From Mermis nigrescens (Eukaryota > Nematoda > Enoplea > Mermithida > Mermithidae): DNA of 64,000 bases. The position numbers and the translations under genes were made by a program. Positions 11,465 to 22,480 of this stretch are shown piece after piece. The stretch covers positions 124,001-188,000 of the forward strand of contig JAVLUZ010000224.1 in NCBI GenBank assembly GCA_036768485.1, written 5' to 3'. The notes beneath the pieces are model-generated. The model was not told the DNA's origin and did not search any database. It was given only the letters and a program-made list of their open reading frames with translations. Every line of letters begins with the position of its first letter. Within the stretch, counting starts at the first letter, position 1.

Positions 11465-11760
11465 TTAAAGTAAAAAGTGCAATAATTTGATTAAAACCTC
11501 CGAAACTGTGTTTGAAAGGACGGTATCTTTAAAGACTCGAACAGTGTGAATACGTAGGCGTGAATTCGGGCTTTTAATTCCCAAGCCGTAACTGGTTGCG
11601 AACAAGCTGTGCAAGCCGCTTAGTTTGTGTCGTCGCGGGCGCTCTTCCATAGAGTTTTGCGCTTTGAAGCCTCTCTATACGGATCTTTGACGTCTTCTCG
11701 ATGTGTTGCAAATATGTCGGCGATGATTACATTTATTATTTATGTCAACATCTAATTGTG
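11465..11760 (-). pseudogene. HMG-box-like fragment, left-arm copy (broken)
   Basis: This is the reverse-strand counterpart of 18,560-18,877. It keeps MEERPRRHKLSG and LFAT blocks but loses the reading frame relative to the right-arm copy (single-base changes around 11,590 and 11,650-11,720). See the right-arm entry for the domain argument. Confidence 0.55.
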
Positions 11761-12229
11761 AAGCAATTAATATTTTGATAAAGTGATATTGCATTAAATT
11801 AATGTTGCTTTAACGGATCAAATACATAGTTAAAACACCTAGTAAAATGCGGTTACTAGATAGCAGCCGAATATAAACTCACAATCTTGAAATATTAAGC
11901 TGATGCACGAGCAATCAAAGAATGATTATTTCAAATATTTATCATAAATGTTATCCGACAGATAAAAAGCGATCAATGCTTTAAACAAACCAGTTGAAAA
12001 CTTACTCACATGATCATGCAAGTCTGAAGAATAGTTTCAAAAATCGCAGGTCGACATTTTGTTGGTGGAACCTGACTTAACAAATTCTAAAAAGGCCCTA
12101 TCGTTGATACTGGGGTAGTATCAATATCGTTCCACTGAATATTTTTTCAAACGAAGATAAAAGCTGCTCTAATGCGAATACAAAGGATAATGTGCTTGAT
12201 CTGAAAATATTGCTATTTTAGTTGGAGAA

Positions 12230-12560
12230 CGCCAGGCGAATTTAGAGAAAAATCACTTTAGTAAAAAGTTGATCTGACTAACGCAGTCTGATTCGAAAAC
12301 TGCAAGCGTTTATAGAAATGGCCGAGTCGACATGAAAAAGTCTTCAAATAAGCGCCGAGTTGAAAACGCCTCAGCAGGAAAGATTGAACCCTCCCAGGCG
12401 AAAGTTACTCTAGAAAGTGCCACAAGCTGTTTGGAACGTTTCAGTAGAAAATAGAGATCCCTTCAGGGTGAAAAAGTTAATTTAGGAAGCGCAGGCTGCG
12501 CCGTACGTTGAAAGAGCCGTTACCGAACAAAGTTGCAATAGCGTAATTTAGAAAACGATT
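12230..12560. repeat. Tandem repeat of about 75-80 bp, left arm
   Basis: Imperfect units built around GTGAAAAAGTTAATTTAGAAAGTGC and CGTTTCAGTAGAAA (each broken by changes) recur about four times. It is the inverted copy of 17,735-18,065. Confidence 0.6.
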
Positions 12561-13632
12561 AATCATTTTAAAGCTGATTTAGTAAAGCCGAACTACTACT
12601 ATCAGCTTTCAATTGCGAAGTATTGCGCCTGAAATAATAGAAATACAAGCGCGCATGATTTTAAACGCTGGCTACTGTCAAGAATGAAAAACATAATAAT
12701 TAAAACTAACGATTTGTCACACTAGCAAGAATGCATCTATGACAAGTCGGTTACGAAAATTATTCATTTAATCAGAAGCGCTAGCACACCGGCTTGAACA
12801 CCGTAGGAGCTGGCTCTCTCCAAAGTAATTTTGAAGCAAAGTCCAGGAATCGTTTTTTTCGACGGAATCTCGGCACTGTCGTGATGGCTCGCTGGACCAA
12901 ACCAGTAGTCATTTTCGCAGCGACGGAACGCTTATACTCACTGTATCTCAAGGTTGTAGCTGGCCTCTATATTTGAAGGAGGACGAGAATTTGAAGCCAA
13001 GTATCCAACAACGACTTGTAGATAGCGCAAAAATGATGGTATTTTTTGTTTCCACACACGCAAGATCAACGCACTAAGTTTTTCCGACGAATTTAGTTTA
13101 TTTAAATTATATCTAGTTTTCATGTAATAAATGTAACGCGCCTGAATTTTGACTTTTTAGTCCAAGGAGTGCCGAAATCTATTTAAACGATGTTTTAGAT
13201 GCTGTCCTAGTAATTTTTGGCAAGTCCTTGGTAGTATCTGCACTACCAAATTTTGTACAGTCTACCCTTGTCTCCTGTTGCCACTGGCGCTGCTAATAGA
13301 TGGTTCCCGCAGGACTTTGGGAAGCGGCCACTCAGTAAGTATTGTAACAAAGGCCAAAAATGAACAATGTAGATCTTTTTGTGTAATTCATTTCCCACTG
13401 CCTTCATGAATGCTTCGGCATCAGTTTCATTTATAATTTTAGCTTACCGCTTTATATTCCGCACCATCAATACATCATTCATGCTTGGCGGGATACCCCA
13501 GCCTGAGTCGCATGATGCCTAGATGCAATTAAATTACAACATTCACAGTGAAGTGCTAATAACTACACATGCTTCAAAAATAGAGAGATCCATCCGGTTT
13601 TTTCTGACTGATATAGCCACAAGTGGCATGGC

Positions 13633-13864
13633 CATAAGTGGCAGCACCGACCTCTAGGGGATTTCCAAAAATTTTCAAATGTCAAAAATGGCTTAAAGCG
13701 GTCGCATGACGAAAACACCATTTTTCGATCGCCCTCGCCGAGCTGTGCATTTGGCATCAAAACAATCGTTGAAAAAGCAAAATTTCAAAATTTGAATTTG
13801 GTGGCATTTTGATTTCTGGGGATAATTTCAATCTTCAGCATAATTCCCCCGCATCGCAGTGCAC
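13633..13864 (-). mobile_element. MITE-B copy, left arm of palindrome
   Basis: CATAAGTGGCAGCACCGA at its left edge and the CTAGGGGATTTCC and TTTGGCATCAAAACAAT blocks match the MITE-B of the right arm (16,269-16,525) in inverted orientation at the mirror position. The copy is more decayed than the right one. Confidence 0.75.
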
Positions 13865-14098
13865 AATGACTATGTTAGCAATTTAATGCCTAAATGTAAG
13901 CAATTTATTGTTCTAAAGCTATACACACGTCCGATTCGATTAAATTGATATTGGTTATAGTACCCACATTTAACAACTGGTAATATAGCATCTGATAATG
14001 CGCATAGTGTGCGTAACATTGCGCAATCATAACATTTATCGACGCAGATGATATAAAATTTTCGACGATTTATCTAGTCAATCGAAAATCTTTAATCT

Positions 14099-14746
14099 TC
14101 ACCAATGTTTTAGCATACTGTATTCTGGCTGACACTGAATTTCTCGACTTTTGAGCACTGTCACTCATCATTCATTACCTTTCTTGCAATATCATCAGAC
14201 AGGATATCAGCATTTTTACTAATGATTTCTGAATAAGTTTCGAGATCTCCATGCCATCTTTGCTGTTTCAGTATCCTCGAAACCAGCTGTTTGATTGTCG
14301 CTGGACAGTCTTGTATCTAAATCACTTCTTCCAATGCTTTTTGAGGAAAACATGTTTGTCATAATTTTCGTGAAGCTTTGACAAAAAGCGTTGAAGAAGG
14401 GAGGGCTCAGTTTTCTAGCGGCATCTGGAATAACCGCCATATCTTCGCACAGCATTTCCATCATGCACGCCAGAATTCATTCTTCCAACCACTTTTGATA
14501 CAGGTCATCATCACTATCTGAAATATCGCTCGATGCTCTGTCTCGTCGTCCTCTTTCCCACTCGTCTCTTCCGTCTGCCTTCTTCCTCACTTCTTCTGAA
14601 GTAACAGATTCATTATCTTCTGTATCACTGTTTGCAGTATCCATTGATGGTGTAATAGCTGATGATGCCTTTCTAATGTAAAATTATTTGACAATGAATT
14701 TTGTTGCACAGTGCATAGATCACATGCCTGAATCGGCCAAAGACAT
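14099..14746 (-). pseudogene. Left-arm copy of the C2H2/acidic protein gene (broken)
   Basis: The mirror image of 15,310-16,020. The start codon lies at 14,744-14,746 and the stop at 14,099-14,101. It keeps recognisable segments such as EDMAVIPDAARKL, PPFFNAFCQSF and SDLDTRLSS, but the N-terminal finger and acidic region are out of frame and missing bases, and the C-terminal segment is shifted. The contrast with the fully open right-arm copy is the notable point. Confidence 0.8.
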
Positions 14747-14947
14747 TAAATGACTGCCACATTTAGATCCTATGTTTTTATAAACACATATTGCACATGT
14801 GCTGCACAGTGCACAGCACAGGTGTATACTGTGAGGTATGGGGACTTCGATTTTGGGGGGATCCCCCACCCCCTGTTACATGTATGTAATGGCTTGACAC
14901 TGAGCACCCCCCTGTTACATGTATGGATGTAATGGCTTGACATTGAG

Positions 14948-15105
14948 AGAGGTCCACCCCGTTTTTAGGGAGATGGGGTAAATGACCTCCAAAAACGCCT
15001 AAAAACGGCCAAAATGTGATGTTTTCTGAAAAATCGAGAGGGGTTCAAAAAGTTTCTGGCTCTGAGGGGATGGTAGGACGTCCGACTTTGGTTAGGGTAT
15101 CTCCC
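14948..15105. mobile_element. Palindrome centre, MITE-C-like sequence
   Basis: The 158 bp between the arms resemble the middle of MITE-C (compare 47,010-47,180: CTAAAAACGGCC-like, GATGTTTTCTGAAAAATCG, GGACGTCCGACTTTGG). Both arms abutting it end in copies of the MITE-C terminus (CCCCCTGTTACATGTATG and its complement). A MITE-C therefore sits at the symmetry axis and may have served as the pivot of the inverted duplication. Confidence 0.65.
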
Positions 15106-15309
15106 CTCAATGTCAAGCCATTACATCCATACATGTAACAGGGGGTGTCTCAGTGTCAAGCCATTACATACATGTAACAGGGGGTTGGGGGATCCCCCAC
15201 CAAATCGGAAGTCCCCATACCTCACAGTATACACCTGTGCTGTGCACTGTGCAGCACATGTGCAATATGTGTTTATAAAAACATAGGATCTAAATGTGGC
15301 AGTCATTTA

Positions 15310-16020
15310 ATGTCTTTGGCCGATTCAGGCATGGTTGTTCTATGCACGCTGTGCAACAAAACATTGTCAAATAATTTTACATTGAAAAGGCATCATCAGC
15401 TATTACACCCATCAATGGATACTGCAAACAGTGATACAGAAGATAATGAATCTGTTACTTCAGAAGAAAGTGAGGAAGAAGGCAAACAGGAAAAACGAGA
15501 AATGGAAGAGAAAGAGGACGACCAAGAGAGTTCCGAGGACGAAGAAACATCAGACGATATTTCAGATAGTGATGATGAGCCTGATATCAAAAGTGGTTGG
15601 AAGAATGAATTCTGGCGTGCAATGATGGAAAATGCTGTACGAGATATGGCAGTTATTCCAGATACCGCTGAAAAACTGAGCAGCCCTCCCTTCTTCAACG
15701 CTTTTTTGTCAAAGCTTCACGAAAATTATGACAAACATGTTTTCCTCCAAAAAGCATTGGAAGAAAGTGATTTAGATACAAAACTGTCTGCAACGGCAGA
15801 CTTTTTAAAATCAAAGCTGAGTTTCGGGGATACTGAAGCAACAAAGATGGCATGGAATTCTCGAAAGCATCTATTCAAGAAACTCATTAGTAAAAATGCT
15901 GATATCCTGTCTGATGAATTACAAGAAAGGCAAGAAGATAATGAAGATACGAGTGAAATGCCAAAAAGTCGAGAAACAGTGTCAACCCAAGAATACAACA
16001 ATATGCTAAAACATTGGTGA
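15310..16020 (+). CDS. C2H2-finger/acidic protein carried by the palindrome, right arm
   Basis: A 236-residue open frame from ATG 15,310. Residues about 10-35 form a single zinc-finger-like motif, VLCTLCNKTLSNNFTLKRHH followed by QLLH, with two Cys and spaced His. Residues about 38-97 are very acidic (runs of Glu, Asp and Ser). Residues about 98-200 are a globular-looking segment, WKNEFWRAMMENAVRDMAVI, then PPFFNAFLSKLHENYDK and SDLDTKLS. The rest is hydrophilic. I do not recognise the family; a DNA-binding or chromatin role is only a guess from the finger plus acidic tract. The mirror copy in the left arm (14,099-14,746) is broken, so this copy has been spared or is younger. No TATA box or intron could be assigned; the inverted-repeat centre lies about 200 bp upstream. 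Confidence 0.65.
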   Translation: MSLADSGMVVLCTLCNKTLSNNFTLKRHHQLLHPSMDTANSDTEDNESVTSEESEEEGKQEKREMEEKEDDQESSEDEETSDDISDSDDEPDIKSGWKNEFWRAMMENAVRDMAVIPDTAEKLSSPPFFNAFLSKLHENYDKHVFLQKALEESDLDTKLSATADFLKSKLSFGDTEATKMAWNSRKHLFKKLISKNADILSDELQERQEDNEDTSEMPKSRETVSTQEYNNMLKHW

Positions 16021-16268
16021 AAGTTAAAGATTTTCGATTGACAAGATAAATCATCGAAAGGTACTATATCTGCGTCGATAAAATGTTTGGTTGATTGCAC
16101 AATGATATGCGCCATTCACTTTACTGTACATTATCAGATACTATATTACCAGTTGTTAAATGTAGGTACCTATAACCAATATCAATTTAATCGGGTAACT
16201 GACGTGTATGTGCTTTAGAACAATAAATTGCTTACATTTATGGCATTAAACCTTTACATAGCCGTGGA

Positions 16269-16525
16269 CACACGTGTGCATTGGGGGTGAGGTTCGGGGG
16301 GTATGCCCCCCAGAAGTTGAAATATCCCCCAGAAATCAAAATACCACCAGAGTTCAAATTTTGAAATTTTTTGCTTTTTTAACGATTTTTTGATGCCAAA
16401 GGATACTGCTCAACGAGAAACGTCGAAAAATGGTGTTTTTTCGTCATACGACCACTTTTAAGACCATTTTTTGACATTTGAAAATTTTTTAAATCCCCCT
16501 AGAATTTCGGTGCTGCCCACCTATG
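16269..16525 (+). mobile_element. MITE-B copy, right arm of palindrome
   Basis: It starts CACACGTGTGCATTGGGG and ends GCTGCCCACCTATG, flanked by GCCGTGGA and GCCATAGA (six of eight bases alike). Its presence at mirror positions in both arms means it was inserted before the inverted duplication. Confidence 0.82.
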
Positions 16526-18559
16526 GCCATAGACCCTTGTAAGCTATATCAGTCAGAAAAACCAGATGGATCTTTCATATTTTGAAGCGCATGTGTAGCA
16601 CATACGCTCACTGTGAGGTAATTGTAATTTAATTGCATCTAGACATCATGCGACTCAGGCTGGGGTATCCCGCCAAAAACTTAAAATGAATGATATATTG
16701 ATGGTGCGAATAAAACACGGTAAGTAAAATTATAAATGAAACTGATGCCAAGGAAGCATTCATGAACAGCAGTAGGAAATAATTACACAAAAAGGCTTAT
16801 TAATCGCTACATTTGTTCATTTTTGGCCTTTGATTTACAATACTTTACTGAGGAAATTAGCCGCTTTCCCCCAAAGTCCCTTGAGACCATCTATTAGCAG
16901 CGCCAGTGGCGTAGCTTTAGGAGATTAAGGGGGACTAGTTTACCCAAAATTTTGGAAGTACGAATATTTTCTACCAGGGCCCGCCAAAGGATGAATTTTA
17001 AAATTCTGAAGCGCATCTAAAACATCGTTTAAATAGATTTCAGCACTCCTTGGACTAAAAAGTCCAAAATTCAAGGCCGCGTTGTACCCATTTATTTACA
17101 TGAAGCATATTTTGAATATAATTTAAATAAACTTAAATTCGCCAGAAAAACTTTAGTGCGTAGATCTTGCTGTGTAGAGCTAAAAATACCATCATTTTTG
17201 CCTATCTACAAGTCGTTGTTGGGATACTTGGCTTCAAAATTCTCGTCCTCCTTCAAATATAGAAGGCCAGCTACAACCTTGAAAAGTTCTAGTGGATATA
17301 GGCGTTCCGTCACTTAGCTGAAAAGTAAACAACCTACTAATTTTGGTCCAGCGAGCCATCTGACGACAAATTACGCAAGATTCCGTCGAAAAAAACGATT
17401 CCTGCGACTTTGCCTCAAAATTACTTTGGGAAATTGTCAACTCCTGCAGTGTGTTCAAGCCGGATATTGCTAGCACTTCCGATAAATGATATATTTTTCG
17501 TAGCTTAGACTTAGTTTCATAGATGCATTCTTATTTCAGTGCGACGAATCGTTAGTTTTAGTAGTATGTTTTCATTCTTGACAATAGCCGCGTTTGTATG
17601 CTAAAATCGATACCGCGCTTTGTTACTATTATTTCAGGCGCAATACTTCGCAATTGGCATTAAAATTTGATAGTAGTAGTTCGGCTTTTTACTAAATTAG
17701 CTTTAAAATGATTAATCGTTTTTCTAAATTACGCTATTGCAACTTTGTTCGGAGCAACGCTTTCCAAGTATGGCGCAGCCTGCACTTTATAAATTAACTT
17801 TTTCACCTGGGGGGTTCAATCTTTTTTCTACTGAAACGTTTCCAAACTACGGTGTAGCCTGCACTTTCTAAATTAACTTTTTCACCTGGGAGGGGTTCAA
17901 TCTTTTTCCTACTGAAACGTTTTCCAACTCGGCGCTATTTAGAAAACTTTTTCATGTCAGGAATTCAACCATTTCTATACGCTAAAACATTTTTCGAATC
18001 AGCATAGACTGCGTTAGTCAAATTAACTTTTTACCTAAGGGATTCAATTTTTCTCTAAATTACGCCTGGCGTTCTCCAACTAAAATAATAATTTTTTCGG
18101 TAAGCACATTATTCCTTTTATTGCGGTAGGCAGCTTTTATCTTCGTTTGAAAAAATATTCAGTGGAACGATATTAAATTACTACCCCGAGTATCAACAAT
18201 AGGAGATTCGGGCTTTTTAACGAAGGTTGTTAAGTCAGGTTCCACCAACAAAATGTCGACCTGCGACTTTGAACTATTCTTCAAGACCTTACGACGATTA
18301 TGTGAAAGTAAGTTTTCAACTGGTTTGTTTAAAAGCTTATGATCGCTTTTTCTCTGTCGGCTCATGCGTATGATAAATATTTAAAAACAATCTTTCTTAA
18401 TTGCTCGTGCATCAGCTTAATATTTTTTAAAATTGTGAGTTTATATTTTACTTTTAATCGGCACTATCATAAATACATTTTACTAGGTGTTTTTTAACTA
18501 TGTATTTGATCCGTTAAAGCAACATTAATTTAATGCAATATCCTTTATCAAAATATTAA
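16526..18559. other. Right-arm interior, no certain gene
   Basis: Short minus-strand frames at 17,234-17,476 and 18,159-18,365 have partial counterparts in the left arm (for example SQVDILLVEPDLT in both), so some of this may once have been coding. I could not find a domain or splice pattern. A tandem repeat lies at 17,735-18,065. Confidence 0.5.
17735..18065. repeat. Tandem repeat of about 75-80 bp, right arm
   Basis: Units carry CTAAATTAACTTTTTCACCT, GGTTCAATCTTTTT and CTACTGAAACGTTT in that order; about four units are visible with differing decay. Mirror of 12,230-12,560. Confidence 0.7.
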
Positions 18560-18877
18560 TTGCTTCACAATTTAGATGTTGACATAAATAATAAAAATAA
18601 AGTAATCATCGCCGACATATTTTGGCAACACGTCAAAGAAGACGTCAAGACCGAGTATAAGGAGAAGGCCAAAGCGCAAAACTCTATGGAAGAGCGCCAC
18701 GGCAAGCACAAACTAAGCGGCTTCTGGCTGTTCGCAACCGAATTACAAGCAGAATTAAAAACCCCGCAAATTTCACACCTGTACATTCACACTTTGTTCA
18801 GTCTTTTAAAGATACCGTCCTTTCAAAACACAGTTTCGGAAGTTTTTATCAAAAATTATTGCACTTTTTTACTTTAA
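18560..18877 (+). CDS. HMG-box-like fragment, right arm of palindrome
   Basis: The frame reads ...IIADIFWQHVKEDVKTEYKE, then KAKAQNSMEERHGKHKLSGF and WLFATELQAELKTP. The first part resembles the C-terminal two helices of an HMG box ('I.k.....W......ek..Ye.kA'), and the KLSGFWLFATELQAEL part resembles the N-terminal segment of a second box ('kP.saf.lF..e.r..l'). No full box is present, and the ATG at 18,560 is probably not a true start, so this is best read as an exon or gene remnant. The inverted copy at 11,465-11,760 is more damaged. It is on the same strand as the C2H2 frame 2.5 kb upstream and could be a later exon of the same gene, but no connecting splice sites were established. Confidence 0.45.
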   Translation: MLHNLDVDINNKNKVIIADIFWQHVKEDVKTEYKEKAKAQNSMEERHGKHKLSGFWLFATELQAELKTPQISHLYIHTLFSLLKIPSFQNTVSEVFIKNYCTFLL

Positions 18878-19431
18878 ATGCTTGTAATTCGGTTGCGTAC
18901 CGTTTAGTACCATGTAGTACCTATTTATTAGCTATAGACGTATAATATAAGTTCTTGCTTATATCGTGATTAGTCGTTCGTAGTGTAGGTATTTACCTTT
19001 TTTAATAAATACCTATTAGCGCTTATGTACCTTCACAGTACGATGTAACTCTTCAAAACAGTAGGTACCATCTTACGGCCTAATTTTAAAAGGCGTAGGT
19101 TGCTAGTGCACTCAATGCAATTACGTACCTTAAAACAGGCTTACCAACAAACGCGAATCAAATTCTATGTTGGGTGCTCGAAGGGGGTAACGTCACTTGA
19201 ATGATAATACACCCCCTCGGCGCTAGAGCTACATACAGCTTTAGCCACTTGCTTAATACATCCCCCTGGCCTTGGCTTGACGCGCAGCTAAAACGCCCTG
19301 CTTAATACACCCCCCTTGGTGCTGGTCTGAATCGCAGCTAAAGCGTCCTGCTTACAAAGCGGGTGCTTAAAGTGCAGGTGCACTATAACGTGTAGCGGTC
19401 CAGGGTGCGGTCCAGAGGGTCGGGCGTTACT

Positions 19432-20140
19432 ACTTATATGAACTAATGTCATTATTTTTGTTTTTTTTTCATTTTTGTTTCGAATAATCAAATTTAAATC
19501 ATTAGGAAATCAAACGAAATTGAACTTCGCAATATCGACTTTAGGACAAGGCCGCTCATGTTCATATCGAGCAATAAGACAAAGTTTTTTTTCGAATTAA
19601 AAGAGTCAATCTTTAGATCTGAACGAAATTTTCGTACCTAATCATTTATGTAAAAAGTAGTAAGTAATATCTGAACAGAAAAAGATTACTAGAGAAATAA
19701 ATAAATGAATAAATGCATAAATAAAAAAATAGTTAAATGAATAAATAAGACAGAATAAACATAATAAGGTAAGAGAGAAGCAGAGAAAAAACACGAGAAA
19801 TCGCGACAGATGTAGTTCTAAAATCATGAGAAATTTCTAGCTTTTCAATGCTGAACAGTCTAAGGCCAAAGAGTCTAAATATTGTAGAAAAATGCTGCAC
19901 GTTAGAGTTAATGTTATTTTATTCTAATCTTCAAGAGCAATAAAAAACCTAATCTACTATACTCTGCACATGATTTTGCATCATGTTTAATTTTTAATAT
20001 ATGTATTATACGTATTCTCTTTTTTTACTCTTTATGTCTAGAAACTTATTGTAATCAAGTGGCAAAAATTTTTTACAGTCAATGTAGTAATACAACAATG
20101 ATAATAACAATAGTGCTAATAGATAACCACAAAAAACGCT
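19432..20140. other. No gene seen
   Basis: AT-rich DNA between the palindrome end and the AAT microsatellite. Nothing coding or repetitive was recognised. Confidence 0.5.
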
Positions 20141-20142
20141 AG

Positions 20143-20181
<39 letters not shown>

Positions 20182-20183
20182 TG

Positions 20184-20226
<43 letters not shown>

Positions 20227-20278
20227 TAATAATAATAACAATAATAATAATAATAATAATAATATTAATAGTAATAAT

Positions 20279-20316
<38 letters not shown>

Positions 20317-20353
20317 TAATAATAATAATCATAATAATAATAATAATGATAAA

Positions 20354-20388
<35 letters not shown>

Positions 20389-20417
20389 TAATAATAATAA
20401 TAATAATAATAATAATC

Positions 20418-20456
<39 letters not shown>

Positions 20457-20485
20457 TTAATAATAATAATAATAAAAATAAAAAT

Positions 20486-20529
<44 letters not shown>

Positions 20530-20560
20530 GTCTAATCTAATTATAATAATAAGAATAAAA
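20141..20560. repeat. (AAT)n microsatellite
   Basis: About 400 bp of AAT triplets with occasional AAA, CAT or GAT variants. Open frames here are artefactual poly-Ile. From about 20,632 the triplet appears on the other strand (TTA/ATT), leading into the retroelement. Confidence 0.95.
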
Positions 20561-20665
20561 ATATTAAAAAAATTAATAATTTTAATGAATAATGATTATA
20601 ATAAATCTGAAAAAAATAATCGAATAATATATTATAGTTATTATTATTATCATCAATATTATTAT

Positions 20666-21323
20666 TGTAATGGGAATCACGCGAAGAGCTTAACACTAAT
20701 GACTTACGTAACATGCAACTCATACTCGTAATGCGTAGCACACAGCTCGTACTGTAATGGTTGCTGTCTTCCAACTCAACACTAATCTAGGCGTAAAAGC
20801 TTAGAGGCTCTAGTAACAAAAGCTAAATACACATCAACGCTCTCTCTCCTAGAATGCAAACAACGAATCAAGCTTTCTAGCTAAAATGGAACATTTTATT
20901 AGCATTAGCTTTAACGCACTAACTACACTAAATAGCTATTTTGATGCGCTTAATCAAAAAACTGTAATCGCAATAAACAGCCAACATAGCTGAAATGCAC
21001 GAACTTTCTGGCACAAGCCCTCGCACACACTTAATGTGTTAACACTAAAACACTATGAAATAAGTCAAGAGCTAAAGCAGCTAAGTAAACACCCGACATA
21101 GGCACGCCCAATACAGCACTGTTAAAATGCCCCGCTCCGAGCAAAAAAGGTTGTCTTTTATCATCCACGCTTCGATCTTCGCCTTTGCGACGAACCTTTA
21201 TGTTATTGTGCTTTGTTTAGCCGTTGATTAAACTGTTACAGTATTCTAGCTGCACTGCACCAAACTCATTTTACATTTCTACATTAGTGTTCTAGTCCAG
21301 GCGCCTACTCAAATTATTCTATA
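20666..21323 (+). repeat. 5' LTR of the Ty3-like element
   Basis: It begins TGTAATGGGAATCACGCG and ends ...AAATTATTCTATA. It matches 31,870-32,521 with scattered substitutions and a few short indels, so the insertion is not very recent. The end is TA where the 3' LTR has the expected CA. Confidence 0.93.
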
Positions 21324-21325
21324 TT

Positions 21326-21342
21326 TGGAGCTCTCAACACGG
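21326..21342 (+). other. Primer-binding-site candidate
   Basis: TGGAGCTCTCAACACGG starts two bases after the 5' LTR and has the expected TGG start, complementary to a tRNA CCA end. I could not assign the tRNA. Confidence 0.5.
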
Positions 21343-21482
21343 AGATCGAGCTAAATCGTAAGTCGATTTCTTGCCGCGTCATTAAATATTTTGTGTACTA
21401 CCACTTTTAAACTGAATTCTGCTGCAACACCACAAAAATACCTTCATCTTACGAAACTAGGCTCTCGGCTAAAAAACGAAAA

Positions 21483-22480
21483 ATGACTTCCGTAGATTTT
21501 CAAGAACTTGCAGGATCTTGCCACACATAGTGCTGAAAATAATACAAGAAGAACTTCAGATAATGTATGGAACGCAGTGCAAAATCACTCACCTCTTTTA
21601 TTAACGCAAACTCGACCACCACTTTTTTATGGTACTTCTAACGAAAATATTGCCAATTGGCTCTTACATTTTAATCGCTTTACTAATGCACATAACCTAA
21701 ACGAACAACGTAAAATTTCACTTTTGCCTACTTTTCTTCGCGGACTGGCACTCACTTTCTTTAATCGTAGGGGGCCAGAAACACTAAAGAACCCACTAAC
21801 CTATCAACAATGGACTCATGAACTTAAAATTGAATTTCCTGTAGGTAGAGATGCAGCGCTTAAAGAAATGCAGCTCGTACACAGAACGCAACGACCAGGT
21901 GAAACAGTTTCCGAATTTGCAGCAGACATAAGAGAAGCTTAGTAAAATCGGCTTACCCTTCTCTTAACACCGAACAGCGAGAGACAGTTGCCATAGGTGC
22001 TTTTCTGCGCGGATTAAACACACTTTTAGGAACTACATCACAAAATCTAGAAGAAGCAATCAGGAGAGCAACGCAACAAGAAATAACAGAACAGGCCTAT
22101 AACACAAATAATGAAATTAATGCAAGAAACACTACACCAGAACTGAGCGTCGCTAATTTGAATGTACAATCCACAGCAGGGCAACTGGCAATCTAAGGCA
22201 CCCGTAAATCGCAAACAAAGGGCCCTGGAAGCGGGAAACTGGACTTTGGAGCAGCCAGGGAAAGAATCGCTGCTGGAAGTGCGGAAAACTTGGCCAACAT
22301 GCAATAGAAATGATCAGAATTCGGAAACCAAGTCTACCGTACTAATAATAATAATAACACGAGGGCACAGGAACCGAACAACACCAACCTTAACCCAATT
22401 ACAGGGCAATCATGGCAATATAGGCACACAAACGTACTCACAGTAAATACGAACTTGCATCAGCGGAGAGTATTTGCTAT
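21483..22480 (+). pseudogene. gag of the Ty3-like element (frameshifted)
   Basis: The first ATG (21,483) opens a short frame; the main frame (from about 21,508) carries a retrotransposon-gag capsid segment, with IANWLLHFNRF, then LRGLALTFFN and a TVSEFAADI tail typical of the capsid C-terminal helices. It stops at 21,940, and the capsid continues in another frame through about 22,195. A CCHC zinc knuckle begins at 22,271 (CWKCGKLGQHAIE), where the last Cys is displaced by a further frame change. Gag normally forms the particle and packages the RNA; this copy has at least three breaks. Confidence 0.85.

Larger units (their letters stand above)
10920..19431. mobile_element. 8.5-kb palindromic element (giant inverted repeat)
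   Basis: The left arm 10,920-14,947 and right arm 15,106-19,431 are reverse complements of each other along their whole length, with a 158-bp centre. The outer ends are AGTAACGCCCGACCCTCTG and its complement ending GGTCGGGCGTTACT. Landmarks pair in order: terminal GC-rich blocks (10,925-11,150 / 19,195-19,431), HMG-like fragment (11,465-11,760 / 18,560-18,877), tandem repeats (12,230-12,560 / 17,735-18,065), MITE-B (13,633-13,864 / 16,269-16,525) and C2H2 gene (14,099-14,746 / 15,310-16,020). Near the centre the arms are almost identical; further out they differ at something like one base in ten by eye. No target duplication was recognised. It could be a large fold-back transposon or an inverted segmental duplication. 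Confidence 0.88.

Noticed and set aside
10920..19431. Reading the palindrome as a Polinton/Maverick
   Set aside because: Termini start AG as in that group, but there is no 6-bp duplication and no polymerase, integrase, ATPase or capsid gene; the repeats occupy the whole element rather than a few hundred bases at each end.
20144..20540. Long open frames of poly-isoleucine in the AAT array
   Set aside because: Produced by the triplet repeat itself; no gene context.
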